A stretch of 64,000 nucleotides of DNA from Canna indica (GCA_034359265.1 CP136893.1:46077501-46141500); one strand, 5' to 3'; shown: positions 32,504-44,312, counted from the stretch's first letter. The notes: generated by a model not told the origin, from the sequence alone. Numbers and translations: made by a program.

Positions 32504-35114
32504 TTCAAAAACTTCCAAGAACCTTTGGCATTTGTCACATTTTTTGACGTAGAGGCTACAATCTACCTTCATGTTTGGCCAAAAGTAGCTGGCCCGAAGG
32601 ATTTTGGCTGCTAGGGACTTTTCTCCGATGTGGTTGCCACAGATGTCGTCATGAACTTCCGCCATTGTGGTGGCTATTCGGGGTTGAGCGACACACTTGA
32701 GGAGCGGTCAAGAATATCCCCTCTTGTAAAGTTGGTTATCAAAAAGTGTGTAGTAACTTGCCATTCTTCTAAATCTACCTGGATTGGAGTTGTGCTCCGA
32801 AATCTCGCCTCATTTGAGATAATTGATGTAGGGAGTTCTCCAATCTGTGCCTTGTTCGACTGTTTGGACCTCGGCCGGGTGTCGGCCAGTTGGATGCTCG
32901 GATGTCCGAGGACTTGCTGAATGACCGAGTTGTTGTTTTGAGACTTTTTAGTGCTAGCAAGTTTAGATAGTAGGACGGCCCGAGTGTTTTCTTCCCGAGG
33001 TATATGCTCAATCACACAACTATCGAAGCTAGTTATCAAAGAAAGTACTAGTGCGAGATACATTTCGAGGGAGGGGTCTGTGGCTTGGCAGGTTTTGTTG
33101 ACTTGTCCTACGACAAGTTGTGAGCTACTTTTTACGATGATGTTCTGAGCTTTCACTTCTTGAGCGAGTTTTAGCCCAGCGATTAGAGCTTCGTATTCTG
33201 CCTAGTTGTTGCTGGCTTTGAACTGGAATTGAAGGGACTGTTCCAAGGCGATTCCTTGGCCATTTTCTATAATGATGCCTGCCCCACTCCCTTTTTCATT
33301 GGAGGCGTCATCTACAAATAGTGTCTAGGTTTCTTCCAGTTTAGGAGTATCTTCTTGGTTGGTGAATTTGAAAATGAAATCGGCTAGAGCCTAGGCCTTT
33401 TTGGGACTCCTGGGTTGGTTTTCGATATCAAATTCTAAAAGTTCCACTGACCAAGATATCATTTGTCCTGCGAGTTCGAGTTTAGCCAGTACCTGCATGA
33501 TTGCTTGTTCGGTGCGCACCTGAATGTGGTGGTTTTGGAAATACGACCTTAGTCTTCGAGTTGAGATGACCAGGGCGAAAGCGATCTTTTCAAGCCTCTA
33601 GCACCTGATTTATGGTCCATGAAGGACTTTACTGACGAAGTAGATTGGTTTTTGTTCTTTTTCTTGCTCTCAGATCAGGAGCGAGCTGAGGGCGTTCTCT
33701 GTGATCGTGAGGTAAAGAAACAAGGTTTCACCTTGCTGTAGTTTATCCAAAACTGGTGGGCAAGTGAGAAATTGCTTTAATTCTTTGAAGGCCTAGTCGC
33801 ATTTTTCATCCTAGTGGAAATTTTGCTTCTTTCGTAAGATCTTGGAGAAGGGAGCGGCTCGATCGGTCGACCTGGAGAGGAATCTGGAGAGCACCGCCAT
33901 CCTCCTGGTGAGCTATTGTACCTCCTTGATGTTACGCGGGCTCCGCATCTCTTGAATGGGCTGACATTTCTTTGGATTGGCTTCTATTCCTCGATGTGTT
34001 AGCATGAAGTCGAGTAACTTGCCACTCTACACTCCGAAGACGTACTTTTCCAGATTTAATCTCATGTTATAGTGTCTGAGATGATTGAAGATCTCGATGA
34101 GATCACTACAATGATCGTCAGTGGCTGGTGTTTTAGTTACAATGTCATCGACGTACACTTCCATGTTACGACTGATTTGCTTTTCGAAGATTTTATTCAT
34201 CAATCGCTGGTACGTGGTTCCTGCATTTTTAAGTCTGAAGGGCATTACCCTGTAGCAGATGTTTGCATGCTCAGTGATGAAGGCCATTTTTTCCTCATCG
34301 TTAGGGTGCATCCGGATCTGATTATAACCTGAATATGCGTCCATGAAGCTCAGATATTGGTATATTGAGGAGTCGTCGACATGTTTGTCAATGCTTTGCA
34401 ATGTGTAGGAATCTTTTGGGTAGGCTTTGTTGAGGTCGGTGAAGTCAACGGGCATTTGCCACTTTCATGAGTGCTTTTTAACCATCATAACATTCGCGAG
34501 CCACATTGTGAATCAAATTTCTCTGATGATTTTTTCTCGTAGCAGCTTCCTGGTTTCTTTCGGGATGCTTGTTGTCGCTCAATTTTGAGCTTTCTCTTCT
34601 TCTGGGCCATGGCCTTACCACGAGGGTTGATGGCCAACCTATGGAAGATGACATGGGGGTCTATTTTTGGCATGTTGGCAGGCGCCCATGTGAAGAGATT
34701 GACATTGCGTTTGAGCAAGATGCTAAGTTGTGCTTTGAGCTTGCTGGGGAGGTGTGCTCCTATGTAGGTTACCTGTTAGGGGGATGCCCCGATCTGCATG
34801 GACTCCAAGTCGCCAGCGGGCTGGGGCTGCTCTTGGATGTCTCCTCTGGGATCTAAGTCTGATACTCTTGGTTGGAGTTCAGCCGGCTTGAGCTTCAAGA
34901 ATACATTGTAGCACGCGCGAGCCTCCCTCTGGTATGCATGGATTACTCCCACTTATGTCTCCGAGATGAGGAATTTGATGGCGAGGTGGGGGGTCGACAC
35001 GACAGCTCCTAAGTTGTTTAAGGAGGGTCGGCCCAAGATCATGCGGTAGGGGCTCACTTAATGACAAGGAACTGTACGTCTATCTTCTTTGTTCCTGGTG
35101 TGGAGTCAAATGTT
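32504..35114 (-). pseudogene. Gypsy-B reverse transcriptase, RNase H, integrase N-terminus
   Basis: From 35114 down: a linker with FTWAPANMPKIDP (about 34690), reverse transcriptase (DFTDLNKAYPKDSY at about 34450; VYVDDIVTKT at about 34160), the connection domain, and RNase H. The RNase H region is marked by FVDDAS then EKGSGAGIIIENGQG (about 33320-33260) and AEYEALIAGLKLAQEVKAQN (about 33205-33146). The integrase zinc region CDKCQRF (about 32540) lies next to the Copia-1 junction. Numerous in-frame stops, for example after TFLKASNN and before AFKELKQF, show it is dead. Confidence 0.88.
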
Positions 35115-35136
35115 CACTACTGGAAACATGGGCATC

Positions 35137-35490
35137 AGTAACGGCTGAAGCCGTTGCTGCGCCGTTGCTGAAAACCATCAGCAACGGCTTGCAACGGCCC
35201 CACCCGTTGCAACGGAGCCGTGGCAGAAAAGCACGTTGTTGATAACTTAGCAACGGCTCCGCCACGGCCGCTCGGGCCGTTGCTAAAAATATTATCAGCA
35301 ACTGTTTTGCCACGGACATGGAGCCGTTGTTGATAACTTTATTAGCAACGGCTAGTGAGCCCGTAGCAACGCCGTTAGTAAAAGACCGTTGCTAAGCCGT
35401 TGCTGTAGGTCTTCAGCAACGGCTTTCGATACACTTTTAGCAACGGTTTTCCCACGGACGGCCGTGGGAAAGCCGTTGCTGATGATGTGA
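35137..35490. repeat. Left subterminal AGCAACGGC array
   Basis: More than fifteen copies of AGCAACGGC/GCCGTTGCT variants in both orientations, many as head-to-head pairs. In CACTA elements such motifs bind the TNPA-type protein; binding here is inference. Confidence 0.88.
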
Positions 35491-35849
35491 ACCTGCAAAC
35501 GAAAAAAATTTAAAATTTAAAATTTCCATTTATACATTATCTGATACATAACTCACACACCCATACACCCATACACACATTCATTCACACATCACAAATA
35601 CACCAAGATATACATCAAAACAATTATACTTATATTTATAATTATCCACAATAGTATAAAAACTATTCAAATGCAAAATTGAAATATCAATATCCAAACA
35701 AAATAAATTAAACAAGTATAGTATCTCAGTAACAAAGTCAATATAAAAAAAATCTCACGATCACGATAAGGATGGTCTGGATCATATGGCGGAGTCTAGA
35801 GTGCTTGAGTGTACACCGGCGTGGACTGACTCGAGGATGATGGATGAGA

Positions 35850-37004
35850 TTATGCCGAAGAGATGCCTGCTTCGGGATGACCTGACATCTTGCGTAGCAT
35901 AGCTTGTATATCCGCCATCATCTGACTCTGGCGCTTTATCATCTCAGTCTGACGCGCGACCGTCTCCTCTAGTGTCCTTATCCTAGTACTATGATCATAA
36001 TTGGATCTGGAGGTGGACGGCCGCTCACCAGCAACCGGAGGGGTCGGTGCCCCAAGTGGCCCTAGCACGGCTCGCGCATGATCACTATCTGCAAAGCCAT
36101 ATACGCGGCCATGCTCCCAGCCACCTGCGGCCTCGACCCACGCTGCTGCGTCAAAGTCCTCGAGGGTGCCCCCACGCTGCACCACCGTCTGGCTGTAGGT
36201 CTCCTACTCGAGTTTGATTTTTTAATTAATATTTGTCATAAAACTTAAATTATAAATATATAATGAATAATTTAAACAAATATATAGTTACCATAACGTA
36301 TGCAGCGCGGTTGTCGATGTACTCCCCCGTCCCATGTACTCGACGGTGAGTTCGCTCAAACACCGCCATCGGGGATGGTCGCTGGACAGTCCCGTCATCC
36401 GGCACTGTCGTCTACATTTACAAAACAAATACATTAATTAGTACACATAGTAACAAATAATATATATAATTAAAATGTATACTTACCATACGGTTCGCAT
36501 GCACTGCAAATGAAATAGAATCGCCGGTGTGACGCGTTGCTCCCCCCGCCTTGCGATTTCTAGCCGCATTCCTGAAACCTCTTGCCATCGATCCGTCGAC
36601 CATATTCCCACGAGCTGGTCCCATATATCTAGAGTAATCCAATCGGGGTCGTATCCCCGAGTCTCCACGATGTTAGTAGTCCCAGCTCGTGCCATCGCCT
36701 AGGACCGGGCCTGCCCCAGCTGCCCATTGTACCTTGCCTGGGAAATAGCCTCCCAGGCAGCGTAAATGAAGGACCTCTGGTTCTCAGCCCATGTATAGCG
36801 AGCCTGCAGAATAATAATATCAATACCAATATTAATCATCATGCATGTATTAAAAAAAAAAATACGTACCTCAAACTCGCACCATAACATGTCGACGTGC
36901 TCACTAGGCACGTGAGACCACATAGGCCATGCCTCGTGCATGTATCGTCGAATGGTAGAAGAAATGCTCCTCGGCACTTCTTCTTGCTCAAACCTGCACA
37001 ACAA
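35850..37004 (-). pseudogene. CACTA second gene, Transposase_24-like
   Basis: A model of four exons fits the minus strand: 37004-36870, 36803-36487, 36411-36292, 36203-35850, all with GT-AG introns. The text includes RYMHEAWPMWSHVPSEHVD, then TWAENQRSFIYAAWEAIS, ITLDIWDQLVGIW, AVFERTHRRVHGTGEY, and a C-terminal coiled coil RIRTLEETVARQTEMIKRQ. This is the plant transposase_24/PttA layout, the partner gene of TNP2. One in-frame TAG remains at 36699-36701, so it is probably inactive. Confidence 0.8.
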
Positions 37005-37096
37005 AAATAAAATTTAATATTATATTATGATATAATGAATTTGTATAATTGTTGTAATTCATGATATATTATCGCTCCCCAATCACGCTAATAAAT

Positions 37097-38362
37097 CTAC
37101 ACATTGACGGTGGCAAATTCATCTTTCATACACATTGACGGACCCTTAGGACCCGAAATAATCATCGAAAGATAAATAAATTCATCTTTCCTACACATTG
37201 ACGGTGGTAAATTATAAACTGTCAGCAGCACTGGCCAAACTGAATAAGGAGTTGCAGAATGTCCAAACAGATTAAAACCATCTGTGCACAATCCCAATCT
37301 TATATTTCTAGTATCCCTAGCAAATGAAGGGTAACATGTATCCAAATGTTTCCATGCTTCACTGTCGGATGGATGAGTCATTACTGTATCATCACGACTT
37401 CTTGCATGCCAACTCATGTAAGGGGCCGTCTTTTTCGACATGAATAATCTTTGAAGCCTCGGTGTTAGTGGAAAATACCGAAGCACCTTAAATTGGATAT
37501 TTTTCTGTCAGATCGATTTCTTCGCCTTGTAACGAGGATATTGACATACAGGGCATTTATCCAACTGCACATTTTCTTTATAATATAAAATGCAATTATT
37601 TTGGCATGCGTGTATTTTTTCGTACCCAAGCCCCAATTTTCTCATCAGCTTTTTAGTTTTATAAAAAGTTGGCTCAAACTTGTTATCAGTAGGCAACATT
37701 CCATTAAACAATCCTGCAATCCGATCATATGCAACCCCGCTGATATGACAATCGGCCTTGATGTTTAGGAGCTATGTCATTGCTGAAAACCTAGTGTATT
37801 TAAGACAATTCTCATACAAAGGTTCATCGGCAGCTTTCAACATCTCGTAAAATTTTGCAACTTCTTTATTCGGCAATTCAATCTCTACCCCAGTTTGTAC
37901 TTCTGTGATATCAACCGCTGTAGTATCTGGTGGGACTGATGTCTGAGTAACTGGCCGATCAACATTATCATTCAGGTGGAATTGACCCCCAAGACTATCA
38001 AGTATCATAGTTCTATAGGGATTAGATTGACTGGATGAAGAAGCACCAGCAGAGGAAGATTCACCATATGTCTGAACGACAGGATTGCTCGACGTCCCGA
38101 CTTCACGTGACTCCCCGTGACAAGTCCATAGAAAATATTTTGGTGCAAATCCTTTGCTATATAGATGTAAAGTGATAGTCTCCTGATCCAAATATCGTCC
38201 ATTCATACAAATGCGGCACGGACATCGGATTTTATCACCGACGCTAACGAATTTTCAATTCGAATAGGCGAAATTTAGGAAGTACGTTATGCCTAATCGA
38301 AACTCATTCGTTAAAGCTCCACGATCAAGACGTCGGTACATCCAACTTCGATCAGCCGACAT
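37097..38362 (-). pseudogene. CACTA TNP2-type transposase, N-terminal half
   Basis: ATG at 38362 starts MSADRSWMYRRLD, the Transpos_assoc domain with CPCRICMNGRYL (about 38235). It runs into the TNP2 region (AYDRIAGLFNGMLP, YKTKKLMRKLGLGYEKIHAC, KCPVCQYPRYK, PLTPRLQRLFMSK, TPYSVWPVLLTVYNLPP). In-frame stops lie at 38257-38255, 37774-37772 and 37510-37508. After MIISGPKG the text jumps back to repeat SMC-KDEF and ends at 37097. The rest of the DDE domain is absent, so this is an internally deleted transposase. Confidence 0.9.
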
Positions 38363-38410
38363 GATTCTGTCAATCAATGACAATTTCTTTGGTTAATGCC
38401 TTTAGGTGAG

Positions 38411-38640
38411 ATTGTCCAATTCCATTCGGAATTTATGTTATTCATATTGCACTAAGTACTTCATTTAACCACTAACTTCATTCTAAATTTTGGCAGCATC
38501 TCCCTACAGTTCTCCGAATACGCATATCATCTGGGCGCGTATCAGAGAACAAGCGAGATGCTGCCGAAATTTAGAATAAGTTAACGGTTAAAAGAAAAAT
38601 GTAAGTGCAGTTCAAATAACTATATTCACAAATTGTCCAA
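38411..38640. repeat. Long imperfect hairpin upstream of TNP2
   Basis: Arms pair over about 90 bp each. Best matches are CTAAATTTTGGCAGCATCTC against GAGATGCTGCCGAAATTTAG, with inner GTTCTC..GAATACGC against GCGCGTATCAGAGAAC. A similar GGCAGCATCT hairpin is, from memory, common upstream of CACTA genes in plants. Confidence 0.8.
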
Positions 38641-38814
38641 TCAGGGACAATTCAAGAATTGTACGTTGTATAAAAGATTATCTACTTCTTTTACACGAAT
38701 ATACAACCCCCGAACGGATCTAAGGTTTTGCTAAATCATATCCGACTCGTCGATGCGTACGTGAAACATATCAACTAGTCGGATGGATGATTATTTTCTA
38801 AATGTTTCGAGTCA

Positions 38815-38970
38815 GTTCGGGTCCATATTGGACAATTCTGACACGAGTCCAAATTAGATGATTCCGGTGGGAGTCCGAAATAAACTATTCCGGCGCGCAT
38901 CCAAAGTGGACGATTTCGGTGCATTGCCGAAGTGGAAAATTCTGACGCAAGTCCACTGAGGACAACTCCG
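38815..38970. repeat. Five tandem units of about 32 bp in the CACTA element
   Basis: Units of the form GAGTCCAAATTAGATGATTC followed by a CGG- or TGAC-type tail repeat with variation. The rest of 38971-39510 is AT-rich, then GC-rich, non-coding DNA with a TATAAATA at about 39310. Confidence 0.7.
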
Positions 38971-39517
38971 GACTAATTAACAATATTTTAACTAATTAAT
39001 TAATATTAATCTACACCATTTTCATTAATTTAAATAATTAATCTACCATTATTAAATATTAATCTAACTAAATTAAACTAAAAATTAATATAAACTCTAC
39101 AAATTAATCTAAACCTAAAAATTAATCTAACAAATTAAACAATTAATCTAAACAATTAATTAAATAATTAATCTAAATAATTAATTAATAATTAAATAAT
39201 AATTAAAAAATCTAAAACTAATATTTTCCGGCGCCGACATAATGGACAAGCTCCGACGGCGACCATCGGCCGTCCGCCGCCGATGGCTGCCCGTCGTCGG
39301 CCAAAACCTTATAAATAGGGTTTCGGTCGGATTTCATTAGGGATCAACGGCAAGAGATGGCCGGGCAGCGAGGAATACCTAAAATCGGCGGTCGAGGACG
39401 GACGGCAGCGGCAGCTCGACAGCGTCAGCGTCGACAACGGCGGCGAGATGCGGGAGGAGCAGGCGGCGGCAGGAGCGGGAGGAAGAAGGGGGGCGGGCGC
39501 GATCTGCGATCTATATA

Positions 39518-39765
39518 AACTTATCAGCAACGGCTCACTCGCCCGTTAGAAAGCCGTTGTTGATAAGTTATCATCAGCAATGGCTCACTTGTCTGTTAGA
39601 AAACTGTTGCCGATAATTAACATCATCAGCAATAGCTCGAATGTCTGTTAGAAAGCCGTTGCAGATACAACATATCTGCAACAGCATGAGCGGCCGTAAG
39701 AATGCTGTTGCGAATAGCAACGACTTGAATAGCCGTTGCTGATAGCCGTTGCTGAAGACCCAATT
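39518..39765. repeat. Right subterminal AGCAACGGC array
   Basis: About ten variants of AGCAACGGCT / AGCCGTTGCT up to the right terminus, the counterpart of the left array. Confidence 0.85.
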
Positions 39766-39789
39766 TCTAGTAGTGGTTGTAGCTATCCA

Positions 39790-40870
39790 TAAATAGCCCC
39801 TGATGTTTACGTGCTCTCCTGAGAAGCTGACATTTTCTCCATGGTATGGGTGTAGCGAAGATTCGTTGATGCCCATTTTTTCGAGTGTATGGTAGTAAAG
39901 GATGTCGGTAGAACTCCCCTGGTCCACCAAAACTTTCATGACAAGGAAACTAGCAGCAATCACAAAAATAATGCCAGGATCATCTAAATTTCTGTCAACT
40001 CCTTGAAAATTAGTATCATAAAAAGATATTACCGGGGTGGGTACGCATGGCCTTTGTGGTCGAGCTACTTCGTTGACGATCATGATGGTTCGAGACGGTC
40101 GCGTTTCACGGTTGCTTTCTTCGGCGAATCCCCTGGTTATGTAGTCGATGACTCCCTGGATGTAGGAGTGGGATTGTTTACCTTCAAAGTCATCATGGTT
40201 GTCTGTGCCACCAAATGATGGTGTTGCTGGGACTTCGGCATTGTTTGTAGTTCTTTCAGCTTTGGTTGTGACTCCGATCATGCTGGATGTAGTGGTTGAG
40301 GTGACCTTCTCTGATTAAACGCTCAATATAGTCATGAAGGACCACACATTCTTCGGTGGTGTGTCTGTAGATTCTATGGAACTCACACCTTTTGCTCTTG
40401 CCGCCCTTGAATGAAGACCTCATCGTTTCAGGACAGTCAGGGGACCTGAGCAGCTGCAAGTAGTATACCTCTTGTAGGATGTTTTGTCTCGAGGTATTGA
40501 GGGGTGTACCTTTCAAATCAGGTGCTCGGATGAGGTGAAGACATTGATGCTAGGCTATTATTCTGCTCATGGCGGTTGTGATCTTCGCTTTTTCTGTCTC
40601 CTTTTATGGATTTCTTATCTTCGATAGTGACCTTGAGGTTCTTCCAGTTGATCATTTTTGCTTCCTGGAGTTCCTCCATTTCTATAAAGCTTGCGGCTTT
40701 CTCTTGGAATTCAGCCATGTGTTTAGGCTCAATCAGAGCAATCTGGTGGGCGAAGAGTTCATGTTTTAGCTCGAGTTGGATGGAGAAGAGCTCGACCTGT
40801 GGGTCAAGGTTGGGAATTTCGGCCGCTATGGCCTGAAACCTGTTCAGGTATTCTTTTAGGGGCTCATGTT
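39790..40870 (-). pseudogene. Gypsy-B gag and protease
   Basis: Minus-strand gag runs from about 40870 (YLNRFQAIAAEIPNLDPQVE, FAHQIALIEPK) through a coiled segment (40718-40518). It continues to a zinc-finger-like CEFHRIYRHTTEEC (about 40395-40350) and then protease with LVDQGSSTDILYYHTLEKMG (about 39930-39870). Gag is split into frames at about 40517 and 40260. It is cut at 39776 by the CACTA element, after SGEHVNIRGYLWIATT. The 5 prime part of gag is missing beyond 40870. Confidence 0.85.
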
Positions 40871-42179
40871 ACCCCTATCTGACATAGTAGAGGATAACCC
40901 TATTTAGTAGGGTAACCCTAAAGTCATAGGGTATGACACGCGATATTATTTTTGGGGTTGATTAAACTTAATTATGAATTAAGTAATTAATTAACCATTA
41001 GACGGGGATTATGTTTAATTAAGAATTAAATATAATTACATGGAGGATAAATTTTAATTTTTTCAATTCGCCTATACCTATTAATTAGGAATTAATTTAT
41101 TTAGATAAATCATAATTAATAGGGAATTATTTAATTTAGGTAAATCATATATATTAATAGATAATTGATTTATTTGGATAAATAATGGTTCTATTAAAAA
41201 ATAGGAGTTTGATTTATCTCATCCCTATTCTTTAGGTGATTAGTTTTAGGAGATAAATATAATTCCTATTGATAGGCATTTAATTTATGTAGATAAATTA
41301 ATATTTCATTTAATTGGTTTTTGATTTATTATGAAGAAATTATAAAACTATTAAATATGAAAATTAAAGAGGAGGCAAACCCCAGATTTTTGAAATACGG
41401 GGTGAGTTCAAAATTGAACTCAAGTGGCTGGCCCCCCCTTATTCTCTCTTCTGGCCGCCCCCTTTAAAAGGGTTGAAGGGTGGCCGAACCATGATGATGA
41501 AAAAGAGAGAAAGGAATAGACTAAGAGAGGAAAGATTGTGAATCTTGAGAAGGGTTCTTGTGTGGAAGAGTTCCAAGAACCCTAAGTTCTTCTCCTTGGT
41601 GGCCGGCCTCCTCCTTCTTGATCCTCTCATCTTCTCTTCTTGGGCGTGTCACAATATTCATCTTCTTGGAGGAGTCCAAGAGGACAGCGAGGTATCTTCA
41701 CCTGTTCTCTTTCGTTCCAGTGTTTTATCATCCTCTCCCCTTCCCTCTTTAGTGCCTGGTTCTTGGTAGAAGGTTCGGCTTTGCCTTGATGGATTTCGGG
41801 ATTGGGAAAGTTTCTCCGTTAAGGCACAACGAGCCCCGGTGTTCACTGCCCCTATTGTTGTGAGGTGCTTGATGTGGACTATCATTGGAGGACATGCACG
41901 TGTGCGTCTCAAGATGGAGTTAGGAGCAGCCATACCGACCACGGTTTGAGGTATATCTTCTCATTCTTCTTCGATGTTGAATTCCTTAATATTGGTAAAG
42001 TAGATTGTTGTTTTCGGGATGGTTTGAATTTTTTAAATTGCTATTTCCACTGCGTTTCTTATTCCAATCCCAACACTGGGTGGAGCCGCTTGGTTTGGCC
42101 CGAGACGAGTGATGGGGTGCTATTGGGTTTAATTTGATTGGGTCCAATAATCCTAGTCCAGTCGAGGTACTATAATATT
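40871..42179 (+). other. LTR-like non-coding region, plus orientation
   Basis: AT-rich to 41390, then a TTTAAAAG TATA-like box at 41463-41470 and a GC-richer leader with splice-like sites. At 42070-42165 it shares the AGCCGCTTGGTTTGGC ... ACGAGTG ... CCAATAATCCTAGT module with 13680-13800. Short frames at 41439-41942 have no recognisable product. Probably a decayed LTR; the ends are undefined. Confidence 0.4.
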
Positions 42180-42337
42180 CGTACACGCCCCATATAATAA
42201 ATGGGTAAAAACAATTACCCACGACAGCCCCGCGGATAGGATATTAATCCTCATACCTATTATAAACGGGTAAATATCCTATCCGCGGGGCTGTCATGAG
42301 TATTCTTTTTACCCATTTATTATATGGAGCGTGTACG
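42180..42337. repeat. 158-bp near-perfect hairpin (foldback)
   Basis: Arms 42180-42245 and 42273-42337 are inverted copies (CGTACACGCCCCATATAATA against its complement, and CCCCGCGGATAGGATATT against AATATCCTATCCGCGGGG), with a 27-bp loop. A further direct copy of ATGGGTAAAAA..ATTTACCCACGACAGC follows at 42339-42365, touching the broken end of the Copia-2 LTR. Confidence 0.88.
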
Positions 42338-42365
42338 AATGGGTAAAAAAATTTACCCACGACAG

Positions 42366-43248
42366 CTAATTCAGTCGACCGATCGGTCGATCGGACAACA
42401 TAGAAATTAATCGCGATCAAGTCGATCGACCGAACAAGGCTATAGAAGGGCAGAACGCCAATGGTCGTTGGGCGGTCGATCGGTCGGTCGACCGACGATC
42501 AACCGGCAAGCGACCGGTCGGCCTCCAACGGGCAAAAAAATACCCGTTGAAGCGCCGTTCCGTGTGAGGGGTTATAAATACCCCTTACCTACCTTCATTA
42601 ACTTCTCTTAACCATTGATATAAGCTTCCAAAGTGAGATTTGTGCCTTCTAAGCTTGATTTGCTCGCGCTTGCTTCTCCGATCGATGATTTCTCTCAAGC
42701 GCTCATCTTCCCTCGACTCCGACTTCTATTCGACCTCAACATCTTGTGGAATTGGAGACATTGAAGGCTTGGAAAAGAGCTCTTAGTTGTGGTTTACTCT
42801 TTAGCTCTTTTCATTGTAATTAACTTGTTACTTGGACTTGTTCTTCATTGATTAGCTTGCTAGGTGTGCTAGTGTAAACACTTAGGGTTTACTTTGTAAA
42901 ATTGTGTTTTGCCTAGGTGAATAGTTTTGAGGAGTTCTCAAAGGGTTGAGAACCGAGTCCTCGGTTGTATTCAAAGGGAAACACAAGGTTTTATAAAGGA
43001 TTTGGTTAGAAATCCTTGGTGTGGAACCAAGTTAGTGGAGTAGGCGGTTGGCTGAACCACTATAATCTCTTGAGTTTGCATTGCCTTGTGTGATTGCTTA
43101 TTATTGTGTTTCATACTTGTTAACGAACATCATTTAGTTGCACTTACTTTGGTTGAAGTTGGAATTGACTTAAAAAAAATTGAAGTAGGAGTAAAAAGTC
43201 ACCCAACACTATTCAACCCCCCCTTCTAGTGTGAGTATTCACTCAACA
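42366..43248 (+). repeat. 5 prime LTR of Copia-2, left end missing
   Basis: Matches 3 prime LTR positions from about 56399 to 57284, so about 395 bp are missing at the left, replaced by the hairpin. TATA box at 42573-42580; ends ACTCAACA. Confidence 0.9.
42573..42580 (+). promoter_or_regulatory. TATA box, 5 prime LTR of Copia-2
   Basis: TATAAATA within GGGGTTATAAATACCCC. Confidence 0.7.
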
Positions 43249-43250
43249 AT

Positions 43251-43262
43251 TGGTATCAGAGC
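43251..43262 (+). other. Primer-binding site of Copia-2
   Basis: TGGTATCAGAGC, an exact match to the initiator tRNA-Met complement. Confidence 0.93.
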
Positions 43263-44199
43263 AAGGTCGTAGGATTATGTTTAACCATCTACCCTACAAT
43301 TTAGAATGACTGGTGAAATCCAACTAGCTCAAGGGTCCTCTACTCATACTCCACCATTGTTCGGTGGAAACAACTATGCCAATTGGAAGATACGCATGAA
43401 TGACTTCCTACAATCACTAAGCATGGATGTATGGAGAATGATTCAAGTAGAGTATAAGCAACCAACTAAGGATATGGATGAGTGGGATCAAGAAGAAACT
43501 AAGCTCTTTAATGCAAATGTAAAGGCCGTCAATGCACTATATTGTGGCCTATCAATAAATGAGTTTAATAGAATTTCTACGTGTAATTCTGCATATGAAC
43601 TTTGGAAAGTCTTACATACTACACATGAAGGGACTTCACAAGTTAAAGAATCTAAGATAAACCTACTCATGCATGATTATGAAATGTTCAAGATGATATC
43701 ACATGAATTTATTGATGCCATGTATGCTCGCTTTCAAAATATTACAAATGGATTAGCTAACCTTGGTAGAGATATAAGGAAAGAGGAGAAGGTAAGGGAG
43801 CTCATTCATTCCCTTCCAAAAGCTTGGGAGCCCAAGGTCATTGCAATCATGGAAGCAAAGGATACGAGCACCTTGAAGATCACCGAGCTTATTGGGTCCC
43901 TCATGACATATGAGACCCATATGAAGCAATACAAGGAGGAAGATGCTCCTAAAGGCAAGACCATTGCCTTAAAAGTATCACATCGGGGTGAAGAATCCTC
44001 ATCATCCGAGGAAGAGACAGATGAGTTTGAAGAGATGGCGATGTTGGCAAGAAGATTCATGAGTTTCATGAGAGAAGGCATGAGTAAGGGAAGAGGAGGC
44101 TACACATGCTTCAATTGTAACAAAACTGAGCATCTAAGGAAGGATTGCCCACTTCTCAAGATGGCTTCCACCTCCAACCCTCAAAAGAAAGGCAAATAC

Positions 44200-44273
44200 A
44201 AGAAGAAGAAGAAGAAGAAGAAGAAGAAGAAGAAGAAGAAGAAGAAGAAGAAGAAGAAGAAGAAGAAGAAGAA

Positions 44274-44310
<37 letters not shown>
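44200..44310 (+). repeat. (AAG)25(ATG)12 microsatellite inside gag
   Basis: 75 bp of AAG directly followed by 36 bp of ATG, in frame. Copia-1 has ten AAG units and no ATG run at the same place. Confidence 0.98.

Positions 44311-44312
<2 letters not shown>

Larger units (their letters stand above)
35115..39775 (-). mobile_element. CACTA (En/Spm) element, 4661 bp, defective
   Basis: Terminal repeats CACTACTGGAAA at the left and, inverted, CACTACTAGAAA at the right. The target duplication is GTT (35112-35114 and 39776-39778). Subterminal arrays contain AGCAACGGC motifs on both sides. Two minus-strand gene remnants, TNP2-like and Transposase_24-like, lie inside. It sits between protease and reverse transcriptase of Gypsy-B. 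Confidence 0.96.
23870..40870 (-). mobile_element. Gypsy-B: Tat-like Ty3/Gypsy body split by two insertions
   Basis: Minus-strand order is gag, protease, reverse transcriptase, RNase H, integrase. The DNA occurs in three blocks (40870-39776, 35114-32499, 24891-23870) that join smoothly once the CACTA element and Copia-1 are removed. The protein style (LVDQGSSTDILY protease; RNase H with SNEKGSGAGIIIENG) is that of plant Tat/Ogre-type Gypsy elements. No LTR pair was found, and stops are frequent. Confidence 0.85.
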
